This document shows, piece after piece, positions 8,869 to 17,363 of a DNA stretch of 64,000 bases. Made by a program: the position numbers and the translations under genes. The notes beneath the pieces were generated by a model. That model had not been told where the DNA came from. It saw nothing but the letters and a program-made list of their open reading frames with translations, and searched no databases. Every line of letters starts with the position of its first letter. Position 1 is the first letter of the stretch. Location: assembly GCF_013004105.1 (NCBI RefSeq), contig NZ_CP053085.1:4278001-4342000 (forward strand), given 5' to 3'. Origin of the DNA: Gemmatimonas groenlandica. GTDB lineage: Bacteria > Gemmatimonadota > Gemmatimonadetes > Gemmatimonadales > Gemmatimonadaceae.

Positions 8869-9395
8869 ACGGACGGAAACCAGCGGTTCCCGCCTGCCAC
8901 GGATACGAACTGAGAAAAACCGATAGCAGCCAATCATCGTCGTTGTGCGACGGACTCGGTGGCTCGCCGGCTGCGCACCGCAGGGAATGAAAAGCCCGGA
9001 CTGACGATGGCGGTGCCGTGTGCACGGAGCAGATCCGTTCGCAGCCGTTGCTATCGGTTCGTATCCGAATCAGGCGGGAACAGTCTGCTTCAGGTCCTGT
9101 CCCGAGCCCCGACGCCGCGTGATCCAGCGGCCACGGGATACGAACGGACACGTGCTGTTCCAGCTAGAACGGATACGAACTGATAGCAACCGATAGCAGC
9201 CGATCATCGTCGTTCTGCGACGGACTCGGTGGCTCGCCGGCTGTTCACGGCAGGGAACGAAAAGCCCGGACTGACGATGGCGGTGCCGTGTGCACGGAGC
9301 AGATTCGTTCGCAGCCGTGGCTATCGGTTCGTATCCGAGTCAGGCAGGAACAGTCTGCTTCAGGTCCTGTCCCGAGCCCCGGCGCCGCGTGATCG
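8869..9395. repeat. Tandem palindromic repeat array, family 1, two copies (270-bp period)
   Basis: Fills most of the 589-bp gap between two convergent genes (stops at 8824 and 9414). Two direct copies lie at about 8899-9124 and 9169-9394, exactly 270 bp apart and nearly identical. Each copy is an imperfect palindrome: a left arm with ACGGATACGAACTGA and a right arm with GCTATCGGTTCGTATCCG, separated by a core of about 100 bases. The core contains GCGACGGACTCGGTGGCTCG, a small hairpin CCGTG-TG-CACGG (near 9017-9028) and CACGGAGCAGATCCGTTCG. The same core elements recur at 12.3-13.3 kb. No coding frame is conserved. Function is unknown. Confidence 0.9.
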
Positions 9396-9413
9396 ACCAA
9401 GTCTGGAATGACA

Positions 9414-10838
9414 TTAGCTGCGTTGCCGCCCGTATCCGGTGACCACCGCGAACAGCACCGTGGCGACCAGCGCCCAGGCGTAGCTGTTGTAGAGGCCCAC
9501 GGTACCGGCGGCCAGGGCAGGCATGCCGAAGGCCTCGCCGCTGCGGCTCGCGCTGGCCGTCAGAATCGTAGGCAGAAAGTACGGCAGGAGAAACGGCCAC
9601 GTGCATACGGTGAGGTCGAGCAGATTGGCGCGACGATAGCCGTCAATGCCGAAGCGCTCACCGGTTTGTCGCGCAAACTCGCCGACGGCCAGAATGGCCA
9701 CCACACTGTGCGTGGTGAGCAGCACCGCCGCCGACACTACACCCACCATCCATCCTTCCGCCGCGCGGGCGGTATGTGCCCGTTGCTCGGAGGCGCGGAC
9801 CAACCGATCGAGCACGTCGGTGGCTTGCAGCGTGCCCACCAGCGCCACGAGCAGCAGTGTGAACACGCTCACGCCGATCGCGCGCTTCATGCCTTCCACC
9901 AGCACGCCCGTCGCACCGAAGGTCCCCGGCGCGATGTGTAGCAGGTCGTATGGACTCACCAACTGAAACGCGAGCGCGATACCCACGGAGGTCGCCACTC
10001 CCGTCAGCAACGCGGTAATGAGATGCGTTCGGCGCAACAGCATCGCGATCACGAGCGCGGGCGAGAACAGCAGCACCAAGCCTTTCGGAGAGGCTGGTGC
10101 CGACTGGGCGGTACTCGCGACGGTGGTGGTCACGGCATCGACCACCGTACCGCCGCCCAGCAGCGCCGACGCGACCAACGCGACAAGCCCCGCCGGTACG
10201 GCGTATCGCAGCCGACTGCGCACGGTGCCGCCGATATCCACGCGCTGCGTGCCACTCGACGCAATCGTGGTATCCGATACCGGTGACATCGAGTCGCCGA
10301 ACGTGGAGCCGGCGAGCACCGCACCCATGAGCGCCGCCGGCATCGCACCGGCCGCACCACCAGCGGGATACAGAATCGGGCCACACAACAGGATCGTGCC
10401 GAAGCTCGTGCCGGTGGCCGTCGATACGATCGCGGTGGTGAGGAAGGTCGCGGCGACGTACGCACCACCGCTCAGCCCCAACGTCCGCGAAAGCCAGGCG
10501 AGTCCGGTCACCAGACCACCCGCGCTCAACACCGCCCCCATCACGCCGGCGAACAGCCAGGCGCACAGCATCACCATCACCACCCGCTGGCTCATACCGT
10601 CCAGCATCGCGTCAGCGTACCGCTCGCGATCCTTGGCGAGCAGTAGGCCTAGAATGAGCGCGCCGAGCAGGATCGGCCAGAAACCCTTCTCATCGGGCGC
10701 GCCGTTCAGTGCGAGCCACGCCACGCCGCCCAAGAATGCCGCGAACGGGGCCAGCGCGCCCGCGAGCCCGCCGATGAACGTGAGCGGAGCCGGGGGCGTG
10801 GCTGCGGGAGATGTTGGGCTTGGCATCTGGCTGGACAT
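9414..10838 (-). CDS. nhaC: Na+/H+ antiporter, NhaC family
   Basis: 474 residues, about 11-12 hydrophobic helices. Family features include the helix-break region STATGTSFGTILLCGPILYPAG and the conserved GSTFGDSMSPVSDTT segment, whose Asp/Ser/Thr residues lie in the ion path of NhaC and related ion-transporter proteins. Expected role: exchange of Na+ (or an organic ion) for protons across the inner membrane. ATG at 10838 is used; a second ATG four codons later is possible, and neither has a clear Shine-Dalgarno. The gene stands alone between repeat array 1 and a divergent two-gene unit (38-bp gap). NhaC-like proteins can also exchange malate/lactate or amino acids, so the substrate is not certain. 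Confidence 0.8.
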   Translation of the reverse strand: MSSQMPSPTSPAATPPAPLTFIGGLAGALAPFAAFLGGVAWLALNGAPDEKGFWPILLGALILGLLLAKDRERYADAMLDGMSQRVVMVMLCAWLFAGVMGAVLSAGGLVTGLAWLSRTLGLSGGAYVAATFLTTAIVSTATGTSFGTILLCGPILYPAGGAAGAMPAALMGAVLAGSTFGDSMSPVSDTTIASSGTQRVDIGGTVRSRLRYAVPAGLVALVASALLGGGTVVDAVTTTVASTAQSAPASPKGLVLLFSPALVIAMLLRRTHLITALLTGVATSVGIALAFQLVSPYDLLHIAPGTFGATGVLVEGMKRAIGVSVFTLLLVALVGTLQATDVLDRLVRASEQRAHTARAAEGWMVGVVSAAVLLTTHSVVAILAVGEFARQTGERFGIDGYRRANLLDLTVCTWPFLLPYFLPTILTASASRSGEAFGMPALAAGTVGLYNSYAWALVATVLFAVVTGYGRQRS

Positions 10839-10876
10839 ATGGCAGGAGAAGGTCGTGTGGCGCTATCGTTCGCGCC

Positions 10877-11272
10877 ATGTCTGAGACCAATCGGGACCCC
10901 GCGCGGCACACCACACCGCCCGCGCGCGACGACGCGTTCACGCTTTTCGACCTGCGCGTCGAGGTGATCGGGACCGACCGACCGATGGTGTGCAATCACC
11001 AGGTTGGCGACTACTTCACGCTGCGCGGCGAGAACCTCGCGTTCCCCGCCGGTCAGACGTTTCCACTCTATCCACTGGCGGCACTGTTGCCGCTACTGCC
11101 GGCCAAGCAGCGCCCGACACATCCCAACGACTGGATGACGACCGACGCCGACATCGCCTGTCCCGATCCGCACTGCGGCGGCCGGTTTCGCATCACGCGC
11201 ACGGGCACGACGACCTTTCGGCATGCCGATGTCACGCTGGTACCGCTGCCGCCGACACCGGAGCCGTCGTGA
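10877..11272 (+). CDS. TIGR04076-family protein
   Basis: 131 residues from ATG 10877. The pattern FDLRVEVIG...CNHQVGDYF...FPLYPLAALLPLLPAKQR...ADIACPDPHCGGRFRI matches the TIGR04076 family: a short beta-rich protein with conserved Cys residues (one near residue 38 and two in CPDPHC), which may bind a metal. The biochemical role is not established. Its TGA overlaps the GTG start of an aldo/keto reductase; members of this family often sit beside aldo/keto reductases, which suggests a joint role in a redox step. Confidence 0.7.
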   Translation: MSETNRDPARHTTPPARDDAFTLFDLRVEVIGTDRPMVCNHQVGDYFTLRGENLAFPAGQTFPLYPLAALLPLLPAKQRPTHPNDWMTTDADIACPDPHCGGRFRITRTGTTTFRHADVTLVPLPPTPEPS

Positions 11273-12333
11273 GCGCCGCGGAGCATCCGCCGGTTCCTAC
11301 GCGCGAACTGGCGCCGGGTTATGTGCTTCCCCGTCTCATCAAGGGCGGCTGGCAGCTGGCCGGTGGACACGGCACGGTCGATCGCGCGCATGCGATCGCC
11401 GACATGGTGGCTTTCGCGGAAGTGGGAATCACAGCGTTCGACTGCGCCGACATCTACACCGGCGTGGAGGAGCTCATTGGGGAGTTCCTGCGCGGCTGGC
11501 ATGAACGGTACGGGGCCGCCGCCCCCACGATTCGCGTGCACACCAAGTGTGTGCCGGATCGTGACGCACTGCCCACGCTCTCCCGCGCCGATATCGAGCG
11601 TCTCGTCGACCGCTCGCTCTCGCGACTCGGCGTCGAGGCCCTCGACCTCGTGCAGTTCCACTGGTGGAACTTCGACATCTCGGGCTGGCTCGAAGCGGCT
11701 GGCCATCTGGCCGAGCTCAAACGCATCGGCAAGATCCGGCAGCTTGGCGTGACGAACTTCGATACGCCGCGACTACGGGCGTTGCTCGACGCCGGTATCC
11801 CGATCGTGTCGCATCAGGTGCAATGCTCGTTGCTGGACCGCCGCGCACTGGGCGATATGGCGACACTCTGCGCCGAACGCGGTGTCGGGCTGCTGACCTA
11901 CGGCGCGCTGGCCGGCGGCTTCTTTCACGAACGCTGGCTCGGCGTGCATGAGCCCATCGCCCCGCTCGAGAACCGCTCGCTGGTGAAGTACAAACTGATC
12001 ATCGACGAGTTCGGCGGCTGGCCCGCGTTTCAGCAGTTGCTGCGCACCATGCGTGACATTGCCGATACCCACTCCACCACGATCGGCGCAGTGGCGCTGC
12101 GTGGGGTGCTCGACGAACCCGCCGTGACGTCGGTGATCTTCGGCGCGCGCCACGCCGATCACCTGCCGGCCACGTTGGCTTCCCTGTCGCTCGAGTTCTC
12201 GGTGGCCGAGCGTGCGGTGCTTCAGGCGCTGATAGCTGCCGCGCCCGGTCCACGTGGTGATGTGTACGAGCTGGAGCGAGATATGACCGGTGTACACGCG
12301 GGGATCATGCGGTACAACCTGAACACGGCGTGA
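11269..12333 (+). CDS. Aldo/keto reductase
   Basis: 354 residues from GTG 11269, coupled to the preceding gene by GTGA. A TIM-barrel NADPH-dependent carbonyl reductase. The catalytic residues of the family can be placed: Asp58 and Tyr63 in FDCADIYTG, Lys in VHTKCVPD and His in LVQFHWW. The C-terminal NADP-binding part includes SVIFGARHADHL. The region AGGFFHERWLGV is unlike most family members and may shape the substrate pocket. The natural substrate is unknown. Repeat array 2 begins just after its stop. Confidence 0.88.
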   Translation: MSAAEHPPVPTRELAPGYVLPRLIKGGWQLAGGHGTVDRAHAIADMVAFAEVGITAFDCADIYTGVEELIGEFLRGWHERYGAAAPTIRVHTKCVPDRDALPTLSRADIERLVDRSLSRLGVEALDLVQFHWWNFDISGWLEAAGHLAELKRIGKIRQLGVTNFDTPRLRALLDAGIPIVSHQVQCSLLDRRALGDMATLCAERGVGLLTYGALAGGFFHERWLGVHEPIAPLENRSLVKYKLIIDEFGGWPAFQQLLRTMRDIADTHSTTIGAVALRGVLDEPAVTSVIFGARHADHLPATLASLSLEFSVAERAVLQALIAAAPGPRGDVYELERDMTGVHAGIMRYNLNTA

Positions 12334-12344
12334 CCGGTCTCTGC

Positions 12345-13322
12345 GACGGGATATCAACAGAAACGGACTGTTCCAGCCTGACGCGGATACGAACCGACAC
12401 GAACGGATAACAACCGATTATCGTCGAGGCGCGACGGACTCAGCGGCTCGACGGCTGTTGTGTTCAGGAAATTGAACGCCCCGTGTGCGAGGGGAAGCCG
12501 TCCCACTCACGGAGCCGATCCGTTCGTAGCCGCTTCTGTCCGTTCATATCCGTGTCAGGCTGGAACCGCGGTTTCTGTTCCTATCCTGCTGGTGGGATAC
12601 AAATTGAAACCAGCAGTTCCAGCCTGACACGGATACGAACCGATACAAACGGAGAACAACCGATCATCCTCGATACGCGACGGACTCGGCGGCTCGACGG
12701 CTGTTCACGTCAAAAGATTGACCCCCCGTATCCACGGGGATTCCGTCGAACGCACGGAGCCGATCCGTTCGTAGCCGCTTCTGTCCGTTCATATCCGTGT
12801 CAGGCTGGAACCGCGGTTTCTGTTCCTATCCTGCTGGTGGGATACAAATTGAAACCAGCAGTTCCAGCCTGACACGGATACGAACCGATACAAACGGAGA
12901 ACAACCGATCATCCTCGATACGCGACGGACTCGGCGGCTCGACGGCTGTTCACGTCAAAAGATTGACCCCCCGTATCCACGGGGATTCCGTCGAACGCAC
13001 GGAGCCGATCCGTTCGTAGCCGCTTCTGTCCGTTCATATCCGTGTCAGGGAGGAACCGCTGTTTCTGTTCCTATCCTGCTGGTGGGATACAAATTGAAAC
13101 CAGCGGTTCCAGCCTGACACGGATACGAACCGATACGAATGGATAACAACTGATCATCCTCGATACGCGACGGACTCGGCGGCTCGACGACTGTTCATGT
13201 CAAAAAATTGAACGCCCCGTGTCCACGGGGATTCCGTCGAAAGCACGGAGCCGATCCGTTCGTAGCCGCTTCTGTCCGTTCATATCCGTGTCAGGCTGGA
13301 ACCGCGGTTTCGGTTCCTATCC
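12345..13322. repeat. Tandem palindromic repeat array, family 1, four copies (245-bp period)
   Basis: Occupies nearly all of the 1078-bp gap between the aldo/keto reductase and the DGPF gene. Copies start near 12345, 12586, 12831 and 13076; the last three are 245 bp apart. Copies 2 and 3 differ at only three positions that I can see (13050, 13051, 13060). Each copy is an imperfect palindrome. In copy 2, GTTCCAGCCTGACACGGATA (12616-12635) is the exact reverse complement of 12792-12811. The core carries GCGACGGACTCGGCGGCTCG, a hairpin CCCCGT-ATCC-ACGGGG (12724-12739) and CACGGAGCCGATCCGTTCG. It matches the core of the array at 8.9-9.4 kb. The period is not a multiple of three, so the open frames inside are not genes. 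Confidence 0.93.
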
Positions 13323-13398
13323 CCGATGTGCTACTCGCTTGTCGAATTCCCCGTCCCCCGTTCGACCAGATGGTGTCCACCCCGACTCACCATCCGCC

Positions 13399-13403
13399 AG
13401 GAG
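13399..13403 (+). promoter_or_regulatory. Ribosome binding site of the DGPF gene
   Basis: AGGAG lies 8 bases before the ATG at 13412 and is one of the few strong Shine-Dalgarno sequences in the window. It fixes the start of this short gene. Confidence 0.7.
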
Positions 13404-13411
13404 CTTGAAGT

Positions 13412-13765
13412 ATGAAGTATCTCTGCCTGATCTATGACGCTGAGGCCACGCTGGCCGCCATGTCGCCCACCGAGATGGGCGCCTTCATGGGCGAATACGG
13501 CACGTTCACCAATGACATTATCGCCAGCGGCAACATGATCGCCGGCGAGGAGCTGCAGCCGGTGCACACCGCGACCACCGTGCGCATTCGCAACGGTAAG
13601 ATGTCCACCACCGACGGGCCGTTCGCCGAGACCAAAGAGCAGCTGGGGGGCTTTTACTTGATCAACGCCCGCGATCTCAACGAGGCCCTTCAGATCGCGT
13701 CGCGCATCCCGTCAGCGCGTACCGGCAGCATCGAAGTACGGCCCATCTCCACCCAGATGGCTTGA
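13412..13765 (+). CDS. YCII-related (DGPF) domain protein
   Basis: 117 residues. It has the DGPF-family motif TTDGPFAETKEQLGGFYLI (residues 66-84) and the usual N-terminal MKYLCLIYDAE strand. The fold is ferredoxin-like, related to YciI, but enzyme activity of DGPF proteins is not established. The stop overlaps the TTG/ATG start region of an ECF sigma factor. DGPF gene plus sigma factor with a C-terminal TPR-like extension is the known context of ECF group 42, in which the two are co-regulated. Confidence 0.9.
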   Translation: MKYLCLIYDAEATLAAMSPTEMGAFMGEYGTFTNDIIASGNMIAGEELQPVHTATTVRIRNGKMSTTDGPFAETKEQLGGFYLINARDLNEALQIASRIPSARTGSIEVRPISTQMA

Positions 13766-13773
13766 GTACGACC

Positions 13774-14997
13774 ATGCGCGACGCGATCGAGGCCGTGTAC
13801 CGGGAGGAGTCGCGTCGCATTCTCGCCACCCTGATTCGGCTCCTCGGCGATTTCGATCTCGCCGAGGAGGCGATGCAGGATGCCTTCACGGCGGCGGTCG
13901 AGCGGTGGCCGTTGGAAGGCATGCCGGCCAACCCGCGCAGCTGGCTCATCTCGGCCGGTCGATTCCGTGCCATCGACCGACTGCGCCGCGCCACCCGCTT
14001 CGCGGAACTCGACCTACCCAGCGTCGACGTGCACGAGCCTGCGCTCGACGACGAGACCATCGCCGACGATCAGCTACGCCTCCTGTTCACCTGCTGTCAT
14101 CCGGCGCTCTCGCCTGATGCGCAAATCGCGCTCACGCTACGCGAGGTGTGTGGGCTCACCACCGAGGCCATCGCCCACGCGTTTATCACATCGCCGCCGA
14201 CCATCGCGCAGCGCATCGTGCGCGCGAAAGCCAAGATCCGCGGTGCGCGCATTCCGTACGCCGTGCCGCTGCCCGCTGATCTCCCCGATCTGCTCGACGC
14301 CGTGCTGCACGTGATCTATCTCGTGTTCAATGAAGGCTACTCGCCGTCGAGTGGGGCCGACGTGACTCACGCGTCACTGTCGGCCGAGGCGATCCGCCTG
14401 GGGCGCGAGCTCATGACGCTGCTCGATGAGCCCGAGCTGCACGGACTCGTGGCGCTGATGCTGTTGCATGAGGCCCGACGCGATACACGATCCAGTGCCA
14501 ACGGCGACATCGTCTTGCTGGAAGATCAGGACCGCGGGCGGTGGAACCGCGAGATGATCGCCGACGGCAGTCAGTTGGTCAAACGCGCTCTACGAAGCCG
14601 ACGCATTGGTGCGTTCACGTTGCAGGCGGCGATCGCGGCGGTGCACGCCGAGGCGCCATCAGCCGACGCAACTGATTGGCGCAAAATCGTCGCGCTCTAC
14701 GATCTGCTCCGGCGCGCCGATCCGTCGCCCATCGTGGAACTCAATCGCGCGGTTGCGGTCGCTATGCGCGATGGCGCGGCGATCGGTGTCGCCATCATCG
14801 ACGACCTGTTCGCGCGCGGTGAGCTGGGGCAGTACCGCTTTGCACACGCTGCGCGCGCCGAGCTCTGTCGACGGGCGGGTCGCTTCGCCGACGCGCGCGA
14901 CGGCTTCGAGCGAGCGCTCGCGTTGAGCGAGTCGGCGCCGGAGCGACGACTGATCGAGTTGCGGCTGGGCTCACTCGCCGGGCATTCCAACGAGTGA
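13774..14997 (+). CDS. ECF42-type RNA polymerase sigma factor with C-terminal extension
   Basis: 407 residues from ATG 13774; a TTG at 13762 overlapping the previous stop would add four residues. Sigma region 2 spans about residues 8-70 (LLGDFDLAEEAMQDAFTAAV...NPRSWLISAGRFRAIDRLRR). Region 4 spans about 95-155 (LTLREVCGLTTEAIAHAF..PTIAQRIVRAKAKIR). A helical extension of over 200 residues follows (LVFNEGYSPSSG, LMLLHEARRDTR, VELNRAVAVAM). This is the DUF6596/TPR-like tail of ECF42 factors, which lack a classical anti-sigma partner; the tail itself is reported to control activity. It is expected to direct transcription of the upstream DGPF gene. Confidence 0.9.
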   Translation: MRDAIEAVYREESRRILATLIRLLGDFDLAEEAMQDAFTAAVERWPLEGMPANPRSWLISAGRFRAIDRLRRATRFAELDLPSVDVHEPALDDETIADDQLRLLFTCCHPALSPDAQIALTLREVCGLTTEAIAHAFITSPPTIAQRIVRAKAKIRGARIPYAVPLPADLPDLLDAVLHVIYLVFNEGYSPSSGADVTHASLSAEAIRLGRELMTLLDEPELHGLVALMLLHEARRDTRSSANGDIVLLEDQDRGRWNREMIADGSQLVKRALRSRRIGAFTLQAAIAAVHAEAPSADATDWRKIVALYDLLRRADPSPIVELNRAVAVAMRDGAAIGVAIIDDLFARGELGQYRFAHAARAELCRRAGRFADARDGFERALALSESAPERRLIELRLGSLAGHSNE

Positions 14998-15086
14998 ACA
15001 GATCGCGCTGCGGTTGACCGGATCCGAAGCAGCGCGCATGCTTCTGGGACAAGACGAAGCTCCAAACCACGCCCGCCCCTGTTCGC

Positions 15087-17348
15087 ATGCCCTTGCCCGA
15101 TTGGCAGCAGACTCTCCGTGCACTGGACGTTGGCGTGGTGGTACAGGCGCGCGATCTGTCCATCGTGTACGCGAACCCCAAGGCCACCGAGATGCTTGGG
15201 ATCGCCGCTGCCGAGATGACCTCGCGAACGACCGATGACGCACGATGGGATGTCATCGAGGCGACCGGCGACCCCGTCGCGCCGGATGAGCATCCGGGGC
15301 CGCGCGCCTTGCGTTCCGGCGAACCCGTGCGCGGCGTTATCCTCGGTGTGCGCCGCGACGATAGGCCGGAACGGGCCTGGATCCAGGTGTCGGCCATTCC
15401 TGAGCGATCGGACAACGGCGTCGTCGAGCGCGTCGTGATTACCCTGAGTGACGTCAGCGATGCGCACCGCGAGTATCGCGAGCAGGATGCGGTGTACAAG
15501 TCGGTGTTCCGCTCGATGTCAGAAGGCCTGGTGCTACACGCGCCGGACGGGTCGATCCGTGCGGCCAACGCCGCGGCAGAGCGTGTCCTCGGGCTCACCG
15601 TCGATCAGATGAGCGGACGCGCCGCCACCGATCCGCGATGGCAGCTCGTGACGACCGACGGCGTGGCGGCTGACGCCACCGTCATCCCGTCGGAAATTGC
15701 CCGTCGCACGGGCCAACCCGCCGGCGAGACCATTCTCGGCGTGTCGCGTGCCAGTGGTGCCCTGGCTTGGGTGGCCGTGCGCGCCGACCCGATGTTCGAC
15801 CCCGGCGACGTCGCATTGCGCGGCATTGTCGCGACCTTTACCGACATCACGGCCGAACGGGAGACCACGCTCGCGCTCGAGGCGAGTCGCGCGCAGATCC
15901 AACGCGTGCTCGATGCGGTACCTGGTGTCGTGTATCAGTTCCTTCGACCCACCGAGGGTCCCGACCGGATGCCATTTCTGGCCGGACGAATCCGCGAGGT
16001 GCTCGGGGTGGATCCCCAAGTTGCCGCCGCAAACCCGATGCTGCTGCCGACGCTACTCGGCCAGTCCGAGCAGGCCGCCCTGTTCGCCAACATCGACGCG
16101 TACGTCGCGAAGCAGGAGATCTTCGATCACGTGCTGTCGGTCACGCTGCCCGACCGGGGGCTGCGCTGGCTGCGTGTGCACGGCATACCGGAGCGCACCG
16201 ACGAGGGCGTCCTGTACACCGGGGTGATCCTCGACGTCACCGAGGAGCACCGGATGGCAGAGGCGTTGCGACGCCGACAGCGGCGCGAGGCGATGGGCGA
16301 CATGGCGGCGGGGATCGCGCACAACTTCAACAACATGCTGGCCGTCATACTCCCCAACGTCGAGATGGCGCGGGACGACGCGTCGCCGGAAACGCGCGCA
16401 TCGTTGTCGGACGCGGCACGTGCCGCCAGCAGCGCCGCCGATCTTGTGCGGCGTATGCTCGCCCTTGGTCGGGCGGAGCCGACGGCCGCGGATGCATCGG
16501 TCGATCTCGCCGCGATCACGCGCGAAGCGGTGCACATGTGCCGACAAACCTTCGATCGCGGCATCACGATCGTGGATGACATCGCACTGCCGGTGGCGTT
16601 CGTGCGAAGCAGCGCGAGTGAGCTGCAGCAGGTTGTGCTCAATCTGTGTCTCAACGCCCGTGACGCGATGCTCGGAGGCGACCGCTGCCGACTCTTCGTG
16701 CGATTGGAGGCGGACGGGGCCGATGCCGTGAGTTTGACGGTGCGCGATTCCGGTCACGGCATGTCGCGTGACACGCTGCAGCGACTTGGAGAGCCGTTCT
16801 TCTCAACCAAGGGTCCGGGACGAGGGACCGGGCTCGGCCTGGCGTCGGCCTTTCACAGTATCGCCGACGCGGGCGGCACCTGGCGGGTTGAGTCCACGCT
16901 GGGGGATGGCACCGCATTCTTCGTGCGCCTGCCGCTCGTCGCGCCGCAGACCAACGAATCCTCCGCGTCGTCACCGTCGCAATACGTGTTTCCGGATGGC
17001 GTTGTCCTGCTGATCGACGACGAGCCGATGGTGCGCACCGCTGTTTCGCGTCAACTAACCAGAGGTGGCGTGCGTGTGGAGGTGGCAGAGAGTGCCGAGG
17101 TCGCGCTTGACTGGTTGCGCGAGGTTCGCACGGAGCCCGTTCTCGCGGTCATTCTCGACCTGTCGATGCCCGGGTTGTCGGGCGCGCAGGCGCTACCGCA
17201 GATCCGCTCCTCCCTTCCCCGCGTGCCCGTCATTGTGCTCTCGGGGCACGTTTCCGACGCGCAGGAGCTCGTTGGCGCCGCGATGGTACTGCAGAAGCCG
17301 ATCAGCGGTCGCGAACTGCTGGATGCACTGCAGTCCGTGATCGGATGA
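15087..17348 (+). CDS. Hybrid histidine kinase: three PAS domains, HisKA, HATPase, receiver
   Basis: 753 residues without transmembrane helices, so a cytoplasmic sensor. PAS-like units cover about residues 1-130, 135-260 and 265-390. The phosphoacceptor is His412 in AAGIAHNFNNML, the H-box variant seen in many hybrid kinases. The ATP-binding domain follows, with the N-box VVLNLCLNARDAML, G1 box RDSGHGMS and G2 box GRGTGLGLA. A C-terminal receiver has acidic DDEP and the phosphorylation site Asp691 (ILDLSMPG). No dedicated response regulator lies next to it. The signal is unknown; PAS domains here could bind a ligand, haem or flavin. The gene ends 16 bp from the convergent glgC stop. Confidence 0.88.
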   Translation: MPLPDWQQTLRALDVGVVVQARDLSIVYANPKATEMLGIAAAEMTSRTTDDARWDVIEATGDPVAPDEHPGPRALRSGEPVRGVILGVRRDDRPERAWIQVSAIPERSDNGVVERVVITLSDVSDAHREYREQDAVYKSVFRSMSEGLVLHAPDGSIRAANAAAERVLGLTVDQMSGRAATDPRWQLVTTDGVAADATVIPSEIARRTGQPAGETILGVSRASGALAWVAVRADPMFDPGDVALRGIVATFTDITAERETTLALEASRAQIQRVLDAVPGVVYQFLRPTEGPDRMPFLAGRIREVLGVDPQVAAANPMLLPTLLGQSEQAALFANIDAYVAKQEIFDHVLSVTLPDRGLRWLRVHGIPERTDEGVLYTGVILDVTEEHRMAEALRRRQRREAMGDMAAGIAHNFNNMLAVILPNVEMARDDASPETRASLSDAARAASSAADLVRRMLALGRAEPTAADASVDLAAITREAVHMCRQTFDRGITIVDDIALPVAFVRSSASELQQVVLNLCLNARDAMLGGDRCRLFVRLEADGADAVSLTVRDSGHGMSRDTLQRLGEPFFSTKGPGRGTGLGLASAFHSIADAGGTWRVESTLGDGTAFFVRLPLVAPQTNESSASSPSQYVFPDGVVLLIDDEPMVRTAVSRQLTRGGVRVEVAESAEVALDWLREVRTEPVLAVILDLSMPGLSGAQALPQIRSSLPRVPVIVLSGHVSDAQELVGAAMVLQKPISGRELLDALQSVIG

Positions 17349-17363
17349 CACGCACGACGGGGC

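Noticed and set aside
9414-12333. Composite transposon bounded by the two arrays
   Set aside because: No transposase or integrase and no target-site duplication that I can see; only the repeat flanking is kept as a weak idea.
8869-13322. CRISPR array
   Set aside because: Repeat units are 245-270 bp and abut each other without unique spacers; no cas genes.
12483-13408. Three open frames inside the 245-bp array that could encode repeated small proteins
   Set aside because: The repeat period is 245, not a multiple of three, so the frame shifts in each unit; they follow the palindromes, lack ribosome sites and have no recognisable domains.
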